Assembly: GCA_033085395.1 (NCBI GenBank)
Contig: JANQBS010000086.1
Span: forward strand, 1 to 64,000
Reading direction: 5' to 3'
DNA length: 64,000 bases
Origin: Xanthoparmelia taractica
Lineage: Eukaryota > Ascomycota > Lecanoromycetes > Lecanorales > Parmeliaceae
Part shown: positions 43,742-55,897 of the stretch, piece by piece
How the letters are laid out: each line of letters opens with the position of its first letter
Position numbering within the stretch: position 1 is the first letter of the stretch
Translations under genes and position numbers: made by a program
The notes under the pieces: generated by a model
Told to the model about the DNA's origin: nothing
The model's database searches: none
Seen by the model: only the letters and a program-made list of their open reading frames with translations

Positions 43742-46700
43742 TCAGTCAACCTCCGTTGAAAAGTCATCTTGGGCACCCTCCTTTGCCCTCTCTTTCCCCT
43801 TTCCTTTTCCTTCTGCTTTTGTCCTTCCTTTTCCGTCTCCGACATCTTCACTTGAACGTTTTTCACTGTTCTTCCCAGTCCCCAAAGCTAACCACCACCA
43901 TTCGTCTTCGACACTGAACCCTTGGTCGACCGGTTTCGCGGCTTTTGCACCAATCAGCCATTCCAAGATCATTTGCAGCTCCCAAACCTCCAAAGCTGGT
44001 CTCATGACTTTCTCCAGCTCCGTAGCTCCAATACCAGGTCGTACTGCCAATACAGCCACAACTGCTGCAAGAGCCATCTCCCACATCACGGGCACGAGCG
44101 AGTTATGAATATCGTACCACAGCGGGATCTTTGCCATCGGGTCTTGCAAGTGCTGGGACGGCGGCGGCGGAAGGGGAGATAGCGGATCCCCAAAGATGTA
44201 AGTAGGCGAAGGTCGAAGCTCGAGACGGAAATTCAACCGCCGTTTATCCATCTGACGAGTCTCATAGCCTCCATCAGTCTGACCCCATTTATTCATTGGT
44301 ACGTCAATTGGCACGATTGTAATACGCTGATGCGCTTGAAGATTGACAATCACGATCATGTCGCCGTCGTCAGCGGCGTTTGAGTAATGGGCGAACCCTT
44401 TCTCCTTGAAATCGTGATCAATTTGCTGCTTGTATGCTGCCGCTCGGTGGAAATGGGCGGATTGCAGATTCTTTTTGAGGCGTGATATGAGGAAGTCACT
44501 AATGTCGTAGTTACGGCCGGGAACAAGGCGCCCTTTGTTTGCTTGGGCGAGGACACGATCAAGGAGTAGCTGCTTGAGAGCATCCTCTACCGTGCGGTCC
44601 GGGAAAGTCGAGAGCTTGGCACGGGCCGCGGAGGGATTGTAAGTGGACTCAGGCGTCATGATGTTGGCGCGGATCCATGATTTCGCGGTTTTGAGATCTT
44701 CCGCATCTCCAGGACAAGCACGTTGTGGCCCCTGAACCAAAGGTAAGACATACGGATCTCTATGCATAATTTTTGTTCTTCTGGCTAAGACAGAGGAGCC
44801 GTCAATCTCGTAGAATTCATTTATCTCGGTATTGGACGTCTCATTCAGCGCGAATAAGGCATCAAACTCAGATCGCTCTACCGGAAGCTCTGGCAAGGAC
44901 TGAGTAGGCCTGTCAACATTGGCCATTGTCCATTCAACAAGCCACTTCCAGTCATAGTTTTCGAGATTGTCATAGTCAAGGGCAGGCACTGTACCCTCCT
45001 CGTATGCGCTTGCGAAAATTCTCTGGAAGTCTGACTCCATCTTGGGCAGGACAAGCTTATACTTTTGCAGCGTGAGACTCCATCGGCTGTGGACAAACAT
45101 TTGGGAGTACGTTGGCTCAAAGACTTTAGCAACAAGTACCCAGTCAATGCGTTTATCGAGCCCTCCTGTCAGAGCTCGGATGACCATAACAGCAGTGAGT
45201 AGGCGCTCTTCGCCATTCTCGCCAAGAGACTTCGCTTGACGCGGCCCTCGTACCCTATGGAACTTAGTAGGTCTGTGTTCGTGGTCCGAGTCCACTTTTT
45301 TCGAAATGTCGTCTTGAGTTCCAAGCTCCACTGCAGATGTTAAGCGGCGGCGCTTAAGCGGTATTCGACTTTCAGCTATCACGCGATCAATGCCTCTACT
45401 ACCGGTCGTGACTATGCTGTTACCTGTCCTCTGTCTGGATTCGTTGTCCCTGGGGAACCGTCTAGTCATGAGGCGGCCATCTTTGTGGCGGACCCTGACT
45501 TGCTTTGCAGCTTGCATGTCAGCCTCTGCCACTTGGACAGTTTGATGTGCATGTGAAAACACATGGTTGACAAAAGGCCAGCCCATGAGAGCAACGTCAT
45601 TCATTTCATTTTCTTCAAGCTCCCGCCTTAACACGTTATCGACTTCTTCGTTGAACAGCGTCTTGTTTATTTTGTGCGATTCCTGCAGGGCCGAAGGCCA
45701 GGAACTCCTACGATATGAGCTATACGGTTGTACAGCTTTAAGACTTGCAGCATACGGATCTAAAGCCGTACCGCGATGCGCACATATCCTCCGGGGAGGT
45801 CGAAGCCCAGAGAAGGTGACCGAGAACGTGCCAGTGGCGCGGTGGAAGTAGTGGACGGGATCCATGAAGCTGACAAGTAGAACCCTCTGAGACCACCTTC
45901 TAAGATCTTCAGCATGAGCAACTACCGCCCATCTGGGAACACAAGACAAGGACGACTCGGGTGGCGGTGATGCTGTTGTGCTCAGACTTTCACGCCGCGG
46001 AGGTCTCGAAGCCGGAGGCATTTGTCTTATCCCTTCTAGACTAATGTTTCCCAGTCCCAGATTGCCTTCTGACCGCACAGTCATGCCGAGAATGGCCTCA
46101 TCAGCATGCGGTGGAGCGTACGGGATAGGTCGATCTCTTGGCCTAGCAGTGTTTGAGGTAACAATTCTGTACGTTGAAGCCTGCCGTGGAGAGGTTGGAG
46201 GAACTGATGCATACGGAGATCCAAATTGATCAGGATTGGAATCCGTGGGGAGCAAGGAAGACTTGGTCGGGTTGGCCATCGCTTGCTTGCGTTGTATTCG
46301 GGCTGCAGTCTTTGCCATCTCTCGAATGCGTTGTCTGGCCTTATTGTTTGAATCAAGAGGCACTGGGGCTTCGGGTGTGACGATTTGCAAATTACTTTTG
46401 ACCCCTGCCATCAGGACTGTCGGTCTTTGTTCCTCAAAGTTGAAGTCCGAGAAAGCATAATTTGACGGCAACCATGTCAGCGGAACTGAATCGCTGATCG
46501 GTTTGAGGGGTCCCGTTGGCAAGGGAGTCAACAGGGACGGTATAGTTCTCTTTATGCTGGCCAGACGTTCAACACACTTATGACCTTTCGTTCCACTTGA
46601 GCGTTTTGGAGTAGCTTTTGGCAGAATCTCTAGAGCAGGTCGAGATGCAGCGGGAGCCGCGTCTTTGGTGGCTCGCTTTTTAAATGTTTTGGCGGCAGGC

Positions 46701-49700
46701 TCGTCACCATGAGCGTGCCCGGGTCCCTGCTGGTCTCGTTCCTTCAATGCTTTCAGCCTAGCTATAGCAGCCTTTTCTTTCCCATCCATAATCTTCCTGG
46801 CGAGGTCGAGTCGGCGCAACTGCGGAGCCTCGAGAGCAGACGATTCTTGTACTATTCCCTCAGCCATCTTGTCTGAAGCTTCTTCGCTGTTCAGTCTGTG
46901 CTCCCAGATTCCTGCACTTTGGTAATCTTGTGGTGGCAAGACAGCCATAGGCACGAAGTATCTGGGGTGATAAGCTACCATTTTCGTCTGGATCTCTTTT
47001 ATTCTAGGGTCGGTAGTGTCAATAGTAGGCGAGATGAGCATACTCTTGGTGACAACAATTCCCTGTTTGGTCTGAGCTGTGAAGGTGATTTGTCGGAGTT
47101 TGTGCTCATTAATCAATGCGTTGACGGCATTGCTTATAGTCTTCAGTTCTGGCGTCCCTTCCTGCCCCCTCCGTTTCCATTCGGCGGCAAAAGGCGAACT
47201 CATTTCTCTATGACTTGGGAAGACGCCTCCACATTTGTCTAAAATCTCCATTATGATGTTTTTCCGTAACATTGCAGTAGAACCTTCTCGCCTGCTAATT
47301 CTACTGATCGACTGCTTGTTCGAAGGCTTGCTGGCATTCTGGGTAGGAGGCTGGGATGACTGCACGACTTGGTTTGTGGCAATTTCGCTCTGCATAGGGT
47401 TTGGGTCGTTGAAGACAGGAGCGTTCGAAGTCGGCTCACACAATACTTGCTTATCTGGCTGCGTCTCTGGCGTACGGGTAGGCGCTCCATTTTCAATGAT
47501 TCCATTTCCGTGCACATGATCAATGGCTGGGAATAGTGCTACTTTTTCTGAAAGTGTGCTCGGTTTGCTGATAGGTTTAAAAGATTCCGCAGTCGGTGAC
47601 GACTGTCTGCTATACGAACTTCCAGAGAAAGGATCAACCGGAGCTGCGCCGCAGGTAGGTTGAGGAGATGTTGTGCGCTTTCTCTTCGTCCCAGCAATAT
47701 CAGCATATGGGGAGTTGTAGGAAGCATTTCGCTGAGATCTCGAGTGAGAGGGGGCAGGCGACGGTAAGAAAATGGTCGTTAACGGATCTGGCTGGCCTTG
47801 TGATGGTGATTGTGTAATTGGCACAAGAGCTCGCTCCGCAACTTGCGATGTCGGCGTCTGAGCTCTGCTTTCTAAGGGAGACATCTGCTCAGAGTCTATG
47901 GTCTTCTTTACGAATAAGTCTAATTCGTTCAATCGGGTAGTTTTGATGACCGCAAGCTTGAAATGCGTGGGCCGAAAGTCTCGAGGTTCACAGGGCCTCT
48001 TCCTTCGAGGCGTTGTCTTTCCGATGTAGACACCGGCATTAGATCTTGGTATTGTCGCCAATTGCTGCTGGTAGTGTTTTGACATAAACTTCTCCCAGCC
48101 GGGGTACATTCCTTCGTTACCGGCATTGAGCTGCACGTTTGATGTTCCTAGCAAAGCTTCTCGTGCAGGCATAATACGAGGTTCGCGTGTTGCTGTTGTA
48201 GAGGTACTTGGTGTTGTAAGGTTCTCGTCGTCTCCTAATAACATGTGCTCAATTCGTCTCCGCTTTTGTCCTGCTCCAGCTACGTGTAACACATCTGATG
48301 GCAGAGAAGAGCCCGAGTGAGCAGCAATAGAGGGCAGATATTGTAACCCAAGTAGGGTTGTATAATCCCCGTCGTTCTCCAATAGTGTGTTCGCGGTTCT
48401 TTTTCGCTTTTGTCCTGCTTTGGCTATGGACAGCGTATTAAATGGCAGACATAAGCCCGAGTAAGCAGCAATAGAGGGCAGGTATTTGGAATGAGGACCG
48501 GGTAGCTGCTTAGCTTTTGCTGGTCGGCCTTGCTTACGCTTGGTACTATTGTCCAGAATGTCTGTAGTCGACATCTCCATTACCGAGGTAGGTGGGCGAA
48601 CATACCGCCAAGAGTGTGCAGCTATAGACGGAAGATATGTCTTAGATTCCAGGCCCAACGCACCCCGCCCACGGGCCCGTGTCCGTGCTGGAAGGATGGG
48701 AGGGCCTTTTTCCGGATCTTTCCCTTTTGGCTCTGGAAATTTTCGCTTTCGCAAAGCGGGGACAAAATAAGTATGGGCAGCCATCGAAGGCCAGTACCAG
48801 GGGTCCTTCCTATGCCGACCCTTGGGTTTTGCTTCACCTGGATCTGGTTCCGGTAACGGCTCCCCAGCAAAGTTGTGAAGGACTTGGGCTCTCGAGGTCT
48901 TCGGAAGTGGCATTTCACCCTCTTGCTTGCGCGAGTTATCGCACTGCGCCAACACTTCATAGGCGACTGTCACAGCATCTTCCCCTTCTTCGATACGCCG
49001 AACAATTTCCTTTTCAACTTTGATGATCTCGTACTTTTCAAACATCTCTTGTGAGTGAAATAAATAGTCGACTTCGTCTGGGGTCATGGTATCAAAATTG
49101 GCCGGGATGCCGGTCTTCGGATATTTGCGCGGCCGACCCAATGGCTTTGAGTCCGGTCTCCTAACAAGCTTGCGCCTTTGAATCTGAGACCCAATTACTC
49201 GTCCCTTGGCTGGTACTACAGAAGGAGTCTTGGACTCTGTGACCTTTTCGGGCCCAATAACGTGCGACTTTGTGATTAGCGCAACCGAAGGCGTTAAAAG
49301 CGCTCTCTTGTCGGACCCTTTTGCTCCTGTCCTGATCGGCGCAGGCTGAGAAGGCGTGGACGCTGCTATCTTGGAAGTAGATCCAGGGCGCTGCTGTTGG
49401 CTTTTGTACCAGAGGCCTAGATCAAAGTCAATGGAAACGAAACGCAAACTGCCATTATGCTGCTCACAGTAACTCCCATCAGCTTGTTTCTTGATTACAG
49501 GGTCATTGGCAGAGATGTGCAAAGGATCGACTCCGAGTGCGGAAACACATTCTTCAAGAGTAGCATCGTTGTGACGGCCCTGAAACTGACTCTCGTCGAG
49601 TTTCGGGAAGCCATATTCATCCACATCAGGCTTAGCATCTAATGAAGCAGCGACGTTCTTGCCTATTGTCTTTTGGCTAGAGATGGGTGTTACTGCTTCC

Positions 49701-51334
49701 CAGAATCCTGTACCGCCTTCAACAAGCCTCTTGAAGTTCTCGTACGTATAATATATGTAAACCTGACTTTTGCTCTTAAGTACAGTGTCCCGCACGATAG
49801 ACAGGTGACGAATATGCAGAGGCTGCGATGTTTGCCAGGACTGCACCAGCCGCGAAACGTACTCATCCAGAGGTCTTCTGATATGGTCGCCCATCAGGGC
49901 ATCCCTAATCTCCTGTTTTCACTGTCAGCAAGTCCGTCTCATTTGCCATACAGGGGAAGAAGCGTCAACCTACAGTCATACTCATGCCTTTGATGCCAGC
50001 CCGATCGACGAGCTCAAAAATCTGGTTGTTAATAGATCGATCTGCTGTCCACGAAGGGATTTTCCGACCCTCCAACAATGCTGTGCTCTCTGACACGCTT
50101 TCTAGGGCTCCTGTAGTAGACGATTGTCTTACTGCCTTGCTATCTTGGTCCCTCGGACCATTTTTGTTCGCAAGCTTTGCTTTACCCGCTGGTGCGGAAG
50201 CTGGATCGCTTGTCTCCTGTTTCTGATCTGATATTCTGTTGACGAAGCGCTTGAGAGTGCATTGGCTCGTATGTAGCAACCTCTTTGGGTTGAACAATTG
50301 AACACTCACACGCTTTTTTTCAACATACCCGTCATCATGTAGGCGGTCAGTTCGGGCTGGGAGAGAACGCTTATCTTGGCCACTGATTCTGACAAGGTCA
50401 TGCTGCAAGATACCCTTGGGTCCACAGGCTGCAATGATAGAAAGACATATGAAGTCGAGAGACTTAATCTTGCTGGAGTCGGGACCATGCCCAGCCAGAG
50501 CGTGCCACATGCGATTCCTGCTCGCGTAGAGTCGGATCCCGGGATTGAACTTTATGTCCTGAGGGACAGCAGCATCTTCCGTTCCAACGCTAGCTTTTTC
50601 CTTACTTTGATGAGTTTGAGTAACATCACCATCTTGAGAAATGGTCGGAGCACTAGATGCGTGTGAGGGAGCAACGGCATTGGGAAGGTCGGTTTTCTGA
50701 GAGACGGGGATCGATTGCTCAGGTTGCTCGATGGCGGCGTTGCGTGCTTCCACCTCGGAGAGCGTTAATTGCTCGTGCCCAGTATGGTTCCCTAACCGGA
50801 TGTCGGGATTTTGTAGAAGCCACTTCCACACTTGCTCAAGAAAAGGCCTGTCAACATTGGCAGCGATGCCCGGATGAGGAATAGCGTAGACTCCGTCCTG
50901 AGTCTGACTGCCTTGGATTGGATGAAGGTAGTAGCTGTTAACGTGGGCAATGAAATCCAGAGGTGAGGCTCCTAATGAACAAATGAGCAAATAACATTCA
51001 ATCTCTTGAAAAAAAGAAGAATGATGGCTAGAACTGCTGCAAAGAAGTAATTTTATTTCTTTAGCTACTGGAGACCGACGAAGCGGCCTTTTGCAACAAC
51101 ACAAGGTTCACGCACAAAGGAAAAAAACAAAAAACAGGGAGTGTAGTATCAGCTGCTATTGTGGTGCGATGGATGAAATGATAAGATGCAGATATAAGAT
51201 ATGAAGAATATGCGCGGCTCGAACACTGATGACAGTGGAGAGAAAAGTGAGCGAGTTGACTGACCATGTTCGCCACATAGAGCAATTTGGTCGACGAGAT
51301 GACGGATCAGCCCATCCAAACTTCTTGTTGCCAT
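43742..51334 (-). CDS. tfc3: TFIIIC largest subunit, B-block binding (Tfc3/Sfc3-like)
   Basis: Three exons: 51265-51334, 49974-50971 and 43742-49912 (7239 nt, 2412 aa). It begins MATRSLDGLIRHLVDQIALCGEHG, then after a 293-nt intron GASPLDFIAHVNSYY, the conserved winged-helix start. The B-block binding domain (SLDFICLSIIAACGPKGILQ to RLHDDGYVEKKR) lies at about 165-230. GRPRKYPKTG is an AT-hook (near 49110-49140), with a second GRPAKAK-like one near 48520. A repeat with YLPSIAAHS motifs spans 48200-48790. The long C-terminal half is conserved helical sequence ending in a basic/acidic tail. TFIIIC binds the B box of tRNA genes and recruits TFIIIB for RNA polymerase III. It is the longest gene in the window. 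Confidence 0.9.
48200..48490 (-). repeat. tfc3: Tandem duplication inside the TFIIIC subunit
   Basis: Two adjacent units of about 48 codons, each starting (K/Q)YLPSIAA(Y/H)SG, continuing with an AGQKR(K/R)R basic patch and ending in an acidic DD/DENLTT-type stretch. Two more divergent copies of the short motif (TYLPSIAAHSW near 48620, WPSMAAHTYF near 48770) lie upstream in the protein. Confidence 0.8.
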
Positions 51335-51921
51335 AATTCAAGAGACATTGTGAACCCCCTCCTTGAAAGGGTCTGCCAGTGATATAAAAATTCTAAGCCA
51401 TGATTGGCAAAAGCGAGATTCGAACGTCTGTTCCTCAGGTTTGGTTACAAATGGTTAAGTATATTCTTGCTGCAGGTAATTGATAGAGCTGTGGTAGAAG
51501 GCTAAAAATAAACGCCTGCGGGGCTGGTTCCGCGAACCTCGGTAATAATATTCCCTTAAGCCCGGCGCTAGAGCCGGTGAGTACTTCTACTCTAGGGAAC
51601 ACCTTTTCTCAGATCTTAGAGCGGTAAATTGTTTATAATGTATCAAAAATAATACTTCCCTTAAGGACAGAGAAAATCTTAGGCCAGGAAATTCAACAGA
51701 TGACTATAGTATAATTACAATGGCAGGTCAGGCAACCAAATCTATGTTTACTTAATCATCTCTAAACACTTTTCAAAATATCCAACCGATATGATATCAC
51801 AGTGTCTAACAGTTGCGATGAAAACCCCCCGCCCATATATACCTCTCAATCTTCAACGGCATTTGTACCGCAAATGTAACAAACATCATGAACGCACAAC
51901 AGGTCGGTTGTTGACAAGTCG
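51335..51921. other. Intergenic, TFIIIC gene promoter side
   Basis: 587 bp. A B-box-like GATTCGAAC lies at 51417-51425, but no tRNA can be folded around it. A GC-rich inverted motif (CCGGCGCTAGAGCCGG) lies at 51561-51576. No gene found. Confidence 0.45.
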
Positions 51922-53478
51922 TTAATCTTCAAAGCCCTGATGCACATCATAAGAAACCCCTTTCATGCGCTGCCACCAACCATGATGCCGCTTCCAATTC
52001 CTGCGCGTTGCTCCTTTCAGGTCATCCACATTCAACAAGTCCACACCTTCCCTCATCAGCACATCCCACACATGGTTCCGCAAGTCGATCGGCCAGAATG
52101 GGAGATCCCAGTATCGGGCCTTCAAGCCTCTCCTGTGTGCACCCTTAATATGGCCTCGGAGCAGATCCAATTGGTGCCCCGAGAACTCGCCGTCCCGCAA
52201 TGCGCCGATCGCGTCTACAAACGAAACACTTGCATAGTAGGAGTTGCTACCATTGTAGGCGGTGGCATCGCCAGGAAATTGCCCAGCCTTTCCCTGGCCC
52301 TCTGCATCTGACCGCATTTTCCTGACGTTTTCTGAGGACACTTTGCTAGTGTCGGCCATGTTCATATCCTCTTTGGAAATTGCTTCTTCCTGCATGGTAT
52401 CCTCTGAAGGGTTCTCGTTGATACCCATCGCTGTCGGTAAGTCGTCGCTGTCGGTACCTTCATACATATCACTAAGAGGAGCGTCGAAGAATACATCGTG
52501 ATGGGGGTTGCTTTCGTCGGAGCTGACCAGATCAAAAGGCGCATTGCCTGTTGCAACGACTGTGATGGGACCCCGAGTGATTTGCGTGCCGTTGAACCTA
52601 GTCAGATAGTCCTTTTCACGCAGTGGTTGAAGTGCCGATTGTACGTGGGGCCACAGCGCTGACCCAGAAGTTTTAAAGTCGATAAGTAGAATCAGACTCT
52701 GCTCAGGGTTTGTATCGAAGACACCATGTGGCTGAGAGGTGTCGTCTGGAAGTATAGTCGACCTTGGATTCTGTTTTGACAAGATTTCGACAAGGGGACT
52801 GACGTAGAGGCTGTCGAGCGTACGGTTGCGTGTCAAGCTTGCAACAGAGTGTCCGACAAATAACTCTTCCTCGAACAGCCATATATCGGCCTCCACGCCA
52901 ACACAACCAGCCTCTATCGCGGAGAAGAGTGGTACCCTCCGCCAATAGTCGTTGTGTGAATGACATGGCAGAGGAATGATATCCCGCGAAAAGTCCGTCG
53001 GCCACGACGACAGACCTGCACCAATGTGCCCTGGGCGGCCCCAAGATTGCACAACACGATGTATACCATCGGGAAGGATAAGTACGACGAGACTGCCAAT
53101 TAGGTTGAATAGCTGTACTACCCCACTGTGAGGGAAGTCAGCAGGGGCAACATCTAGAGCCGTTTCGAGTACGTACAGAAGCACGAGTATACCAAGACCT
53201 ATCTTCATACATAATCGCGATCTTCTCCTTTTTCTGAATGGTGGCTTTTCTGCAATGTCATTGCCAGGTCTTGAGGGTTTCCGTCGTGATCTGCTAAGGT
53301 TTTTGGCAGATAGCAAGGCCTTCCACTTTGGCCTGTGTATAATAGGATTGGTCGAATGGTTATCCTCTTCTAATAAGGGTTCTGAAGCTGAGAGCTGGGA
53401 GCTACTCTGCGAAGGAGCATCATCAAGATATGAAATACGGGTCAAGAGACCAGCGCTTGCCTCGTCGGGTCTGTTCAT
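51922..53478 (-). CDS. AIM6-like PLC-type phosphodiesterase, membrane protein
   Basis: A single exon of 518 aa from ATG at 53476-53478. A basic cytosolic N-terminus (RKRRRSR) precedes a hydrophobic segment at about 92-110 (IGLGILVLLYVLETA) and another at about 119-137 (FNLIGSLVVLILP). The TIM-barrel phosphodiesterase fold follows, with the active-site-like CHSHNDYWRRVPLFSAIEAG and metal-binding GVEADIWL, then ELFVGHS and LILLIDFKTSG. The C-terminus has ARYWDLPFWPIDLRNHVWDVL and LLNVDDL. This is the family of yeast Aim6 (altered inheritance of mitochondria), related to GDPD/PI-PLC enzymes; substrate unknown. An acidic insert of about 75 residues separates the two barrel halves. Confidence 0.85.
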   Translation of the reverse strand: MNRPDEASAGLLTRISYLDDAPSQSSSQLSASEPLLEEDNHSTNPIIHRPKWKALLSAKNLSRSRRKPSRPGNDIAEKPPFRKRRRSRLCMKIGLGILVLLYVLETALDVAPADFPHSGVVQLFNLIGSLVVLILPDGIHRVVQSWGRPGHIGAGLSSWPTDFSRDIIPLPCHSHNDYWRRVPLFSAIEAGCVGVEADIWLFEEELFVGHSVASLTRNRTLDSLYVSPLVEILSKQNPRSTILPDDTSQPHGVFDTNPEQSLILLIDFKTSGSALWPHVQSALQPLREKDYLTRFNGTQITRGPITVVATGNAPFDLVSSDESNPHHDVFFDAPLSDMYEGTDSDDLPTAMGINENPSEDTMQEEAISKEDMNMADTSKVSSENVRKMRSDAEGQGKAGQFPGDATAYNGSNSYYASVSFVDAIGALRDGEFSGHQLDLLRGHIKGAHRRGLKARYWDLPFWPIDLRNHVWDVLMREGVDLLNVDDLKGATRRNWKRHHGWWQRMKGVSYDVHQGFED

Positions 53479-54620
53479 GATGGCCTAGGAGGATTGACGG
53501 TTTGTGGTGGCTATTGCGACGTATGCCTTGCCTTGCTTTTCGCCCAAAGGTGAGTTGGAAGTCTGGAATATGCAGCCAGGTGTATGAAGATAAGAGAGGC
53601 AGATGGGTTTAAATGTGAAACGTTAGCAAGTGTGTATAGAAGGTTGCTTTAAGCCTTGACTTGGGTGGTGGGGGGCTTGGTATGTATTCATGGAGGGGCT
53701 GGCGGAACAAGAGAAGTAACGGAAACGGCGTGCTGGAGATGTAACTTGAGATTGGGTATGTTGGAGGGTGAGATGGCGCCATTAACAATCAATGCAAAGC
53801 TGTCGGAGGAGAATAGGCGGGATGTGCACTCGGATCAAAGACCAGTCGAGCCATGTAGGGGTTGTTTGATGGGCCTGCGGAGATCTCCGATTCTGAGTTC
53901 AAAGTATTTTACTGTACAATTAAGGCGATACTGGGAGATAATACGGTAAAAATGCCTGAAATACCAGCCTACCGTGAGTATTCTATTAATAAAGGCTTGC
54001 GCGGGGAATGGAGTTCAATTCGTTCGCCAAGCAACAGCGAGCTGCTTTCATCAAAGGATTGGTCGCATTATTGTTGTTATGACTATCGAATGGTTTCGTC
54101 CATATTAATTGATATGATGCACTCTTGTAGAGGCATATTCAAAAGACCAATGTTATTATGTATCATAAATAATATATGATAGCTTTCTGGCTGTAAGAAT
54201 TAAACCTGTACGAGTAGCTTACCTTACCTTACACCAGTTAGATTACAATCTCTGCCAAACGCGCAGCAGCCTGCAAGCCGAGACGGAAAATTTAGATGCC
54301 AGATCTCTTGGCACGCGGGAGGGTTCCTGTGCTAGCAGACTCTATACTTTATGTAAAGTACCTCTAGTTACTACTTCGTACTTCTAAGTATTCGAGTGCT
54401 GATTCTTTGCCAATCAAGACAGAGAATGCTGGCCTTCCATTTTTTCCATTCCATTAAGTATACCATTCATATCCGCCGTCCAGCCGTCGAGTCTGCCTCT
54501 GAACGGCATGCTACATGACCAAGCACGCAGCTTCATGAGTTACCAATGCGTGGCATCAAAATCCACTCGCTTTGCTTGCCCTAGCCTTCTCGCTTGGTAT
54601 ACTCCGCTCCCCAACTAAGT
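53479..54620. other. Divergent intergenic region
   Basis: 1142 bp between the AIM6-like gene (minus) and the next plus-strand gene. Short ORFs (53656-53949 and others) show no features. No repeats or RNA genes seen. Confidence 0.45.
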
Positions 54621-55532
54621 ATGCCTCATAAACACAAGAGAGATAAGTCCAAAGATGACGCCTCATTCTACGACCTTCCCCCAACCAAGATCGCCCATCC
54701 TCTCCCAGTGAAGAAGCTTACAAACACCATTGGAAAGCCTGGCACCAAGCCTGCCAAACGAAAGCAGGCCCAGATCCAAGATGACACTCCTAGAGCTTTC
54801 ACCCGCCTTCTCGGTAAGTATCGCCCACCTCGCTCTGGTCTCGACGATGGCATAAGACCCTCCAAGAAGGCCCGGAAAGAATGCAAACCTGAAACCCAAC
54901 CTGGCACTGCAACCCTTGCACCCGCGTCAGCAGCAGTGCCAACTATCCAACCACGCGAACCCTTGTCCTCTTTTGCCGCCCGTGTAGACGCTGCACTGCC
55001 GTTCTCCGGTGTATCCACAAAGAGTGGTGGAGCGAAAGAGGTGGGAAGAGAGAGACAGACAAGGACCGAGCGAAAGATGCAGAAGATGCAGAGAGAGTGG
55101 CGGGAAGAGGATCGTAGGAGGAAAGAGAAGCTTGAGGACGAAGCGGGTGAGGATGTATACGAGAATGACTTGGGTGCGTCGCTGGAGACTGCCACGAAAT
55201 TAAAGAGCAAAAGCAGCAAGAAAAAGCGGAAACGGGGCGGTCACAGTGGGGACACTGATAACGATGACGATCCATGGGCGCATCTCGCCGCCAAACGACT
55301 CGAAGAAGACGAGACAAAGACAGCTGCGGGGTCTGGAGCAGGCCTGGTTGGATTGCATGACGTGGTTCTTGCGCCACCAAGATTTGCCAAGGGGAAGAAG
55401 GGAAAGGAAAATCTTGGCTTGAATAGAGGTGTAGGAGGATTGAAGAGGCAACAGGAGCTGTCAGAAGCACGGATTACCGTTGTTGAGGGTTATAGACAGA
55501 TGATGAGGGAGAAACGGGGGGGAGGGGTTTAA
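54621..55532 (+). CDS. Charged nuclear-like protein of unknown function
   Basis: 303 aa from the first ATG (54621); the frame is open to 54594 only by a TTG. It is very rich in Lys, Arg, Glu and Asp, with several nuclear-localisation-like clusters (KSSKKKRKR, RPSKKARK). A central helix (RTERKMQKMQREWREEDRRR) is predicted coiled coil. Short ordered motifs DPWAHLAAKRLEE, GLVGLHDVVLAPPRF and a C-terminal ITVVEGYRQMMREKR look conserved. The style resembles ribosome-biogenesis or RNA-processing factors, but I do not recognise the family. Long antisense ORFs here are composition artefacts. Confidence 0.7.
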   Translation: MPHKHKRDKSKDDASFYDLPPTKIAHPLPVKKLTNTIGKPGTKPAKRKQAQIQDDTPRAFTRLLGKYRPPRSGLDDGIRPSKKARKECKPETQPGTATLAPASAAVPTIQPREPLSSFAARVDAALPFSGVSTKSGGAKEVGRERQTRTERKMQKMQREWREEDRRRKEKLEDEAGEDVYENDLGASLETATKLKSKSSKKKRKRGGHSGDTDNDDDPWAHLAAKRLEEDETKTAAGSGAGLVGLHDVVLAPPRFAKGKKGKENLGLNRGVGGLKRQQELSEARITVVEGYRQMMREKRGGGV

Positions 55533-55897
55533 AAGTACGCTGAAAGTGTTCGAAGCCGAATGTAGCCCATGACTGGTACTGGATGGACAATATCGGGCGA
55601 AAGACAGCCCGCGCCATCGATTTCAAGCGATTGACTATCTTCGATCCAGTGAACCGCTCGCCATGTGGTATCAAGTTACCTATTTCTGTGCTTTGTGGCC
55701 AATCCTCGCCATTGCACTGGGCTACTAGACCGCAACAATTGCCAGTCATTTCATTGACTTCTGGCTGTAATAACTGAATCGCTATTCAGGGCCAACAGTG
55801 ACCAAGGGGATCGATATCGAATCCGCTCAGTTCGATTTCGAAACCATTCAAACTTTTGTATTCTATGTATCCAATACATTGGCCCAGCTCAACAGTA
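55533..55897. other. Convergent intergenic region
   Basis: 365 bp between two convergent stops; 3' UTRs only, nothing else recognised. Confidence 0.45.

Noticed and set aside
51414..51425. Possible tRNA (GATTCGAAC resembles a B box)
   Set aside because: The sequence on either side does not pair as a T stem or acceptor stem, and no A box is placed correctly.
54668..55470. Long antisense ORFs (183 and 175 codons) over the charged protein gene
   Set aside because: They are mirror images of Lys/Arg/Glu-rich codons; the sense strand has the better start and conserved-looking motifs.
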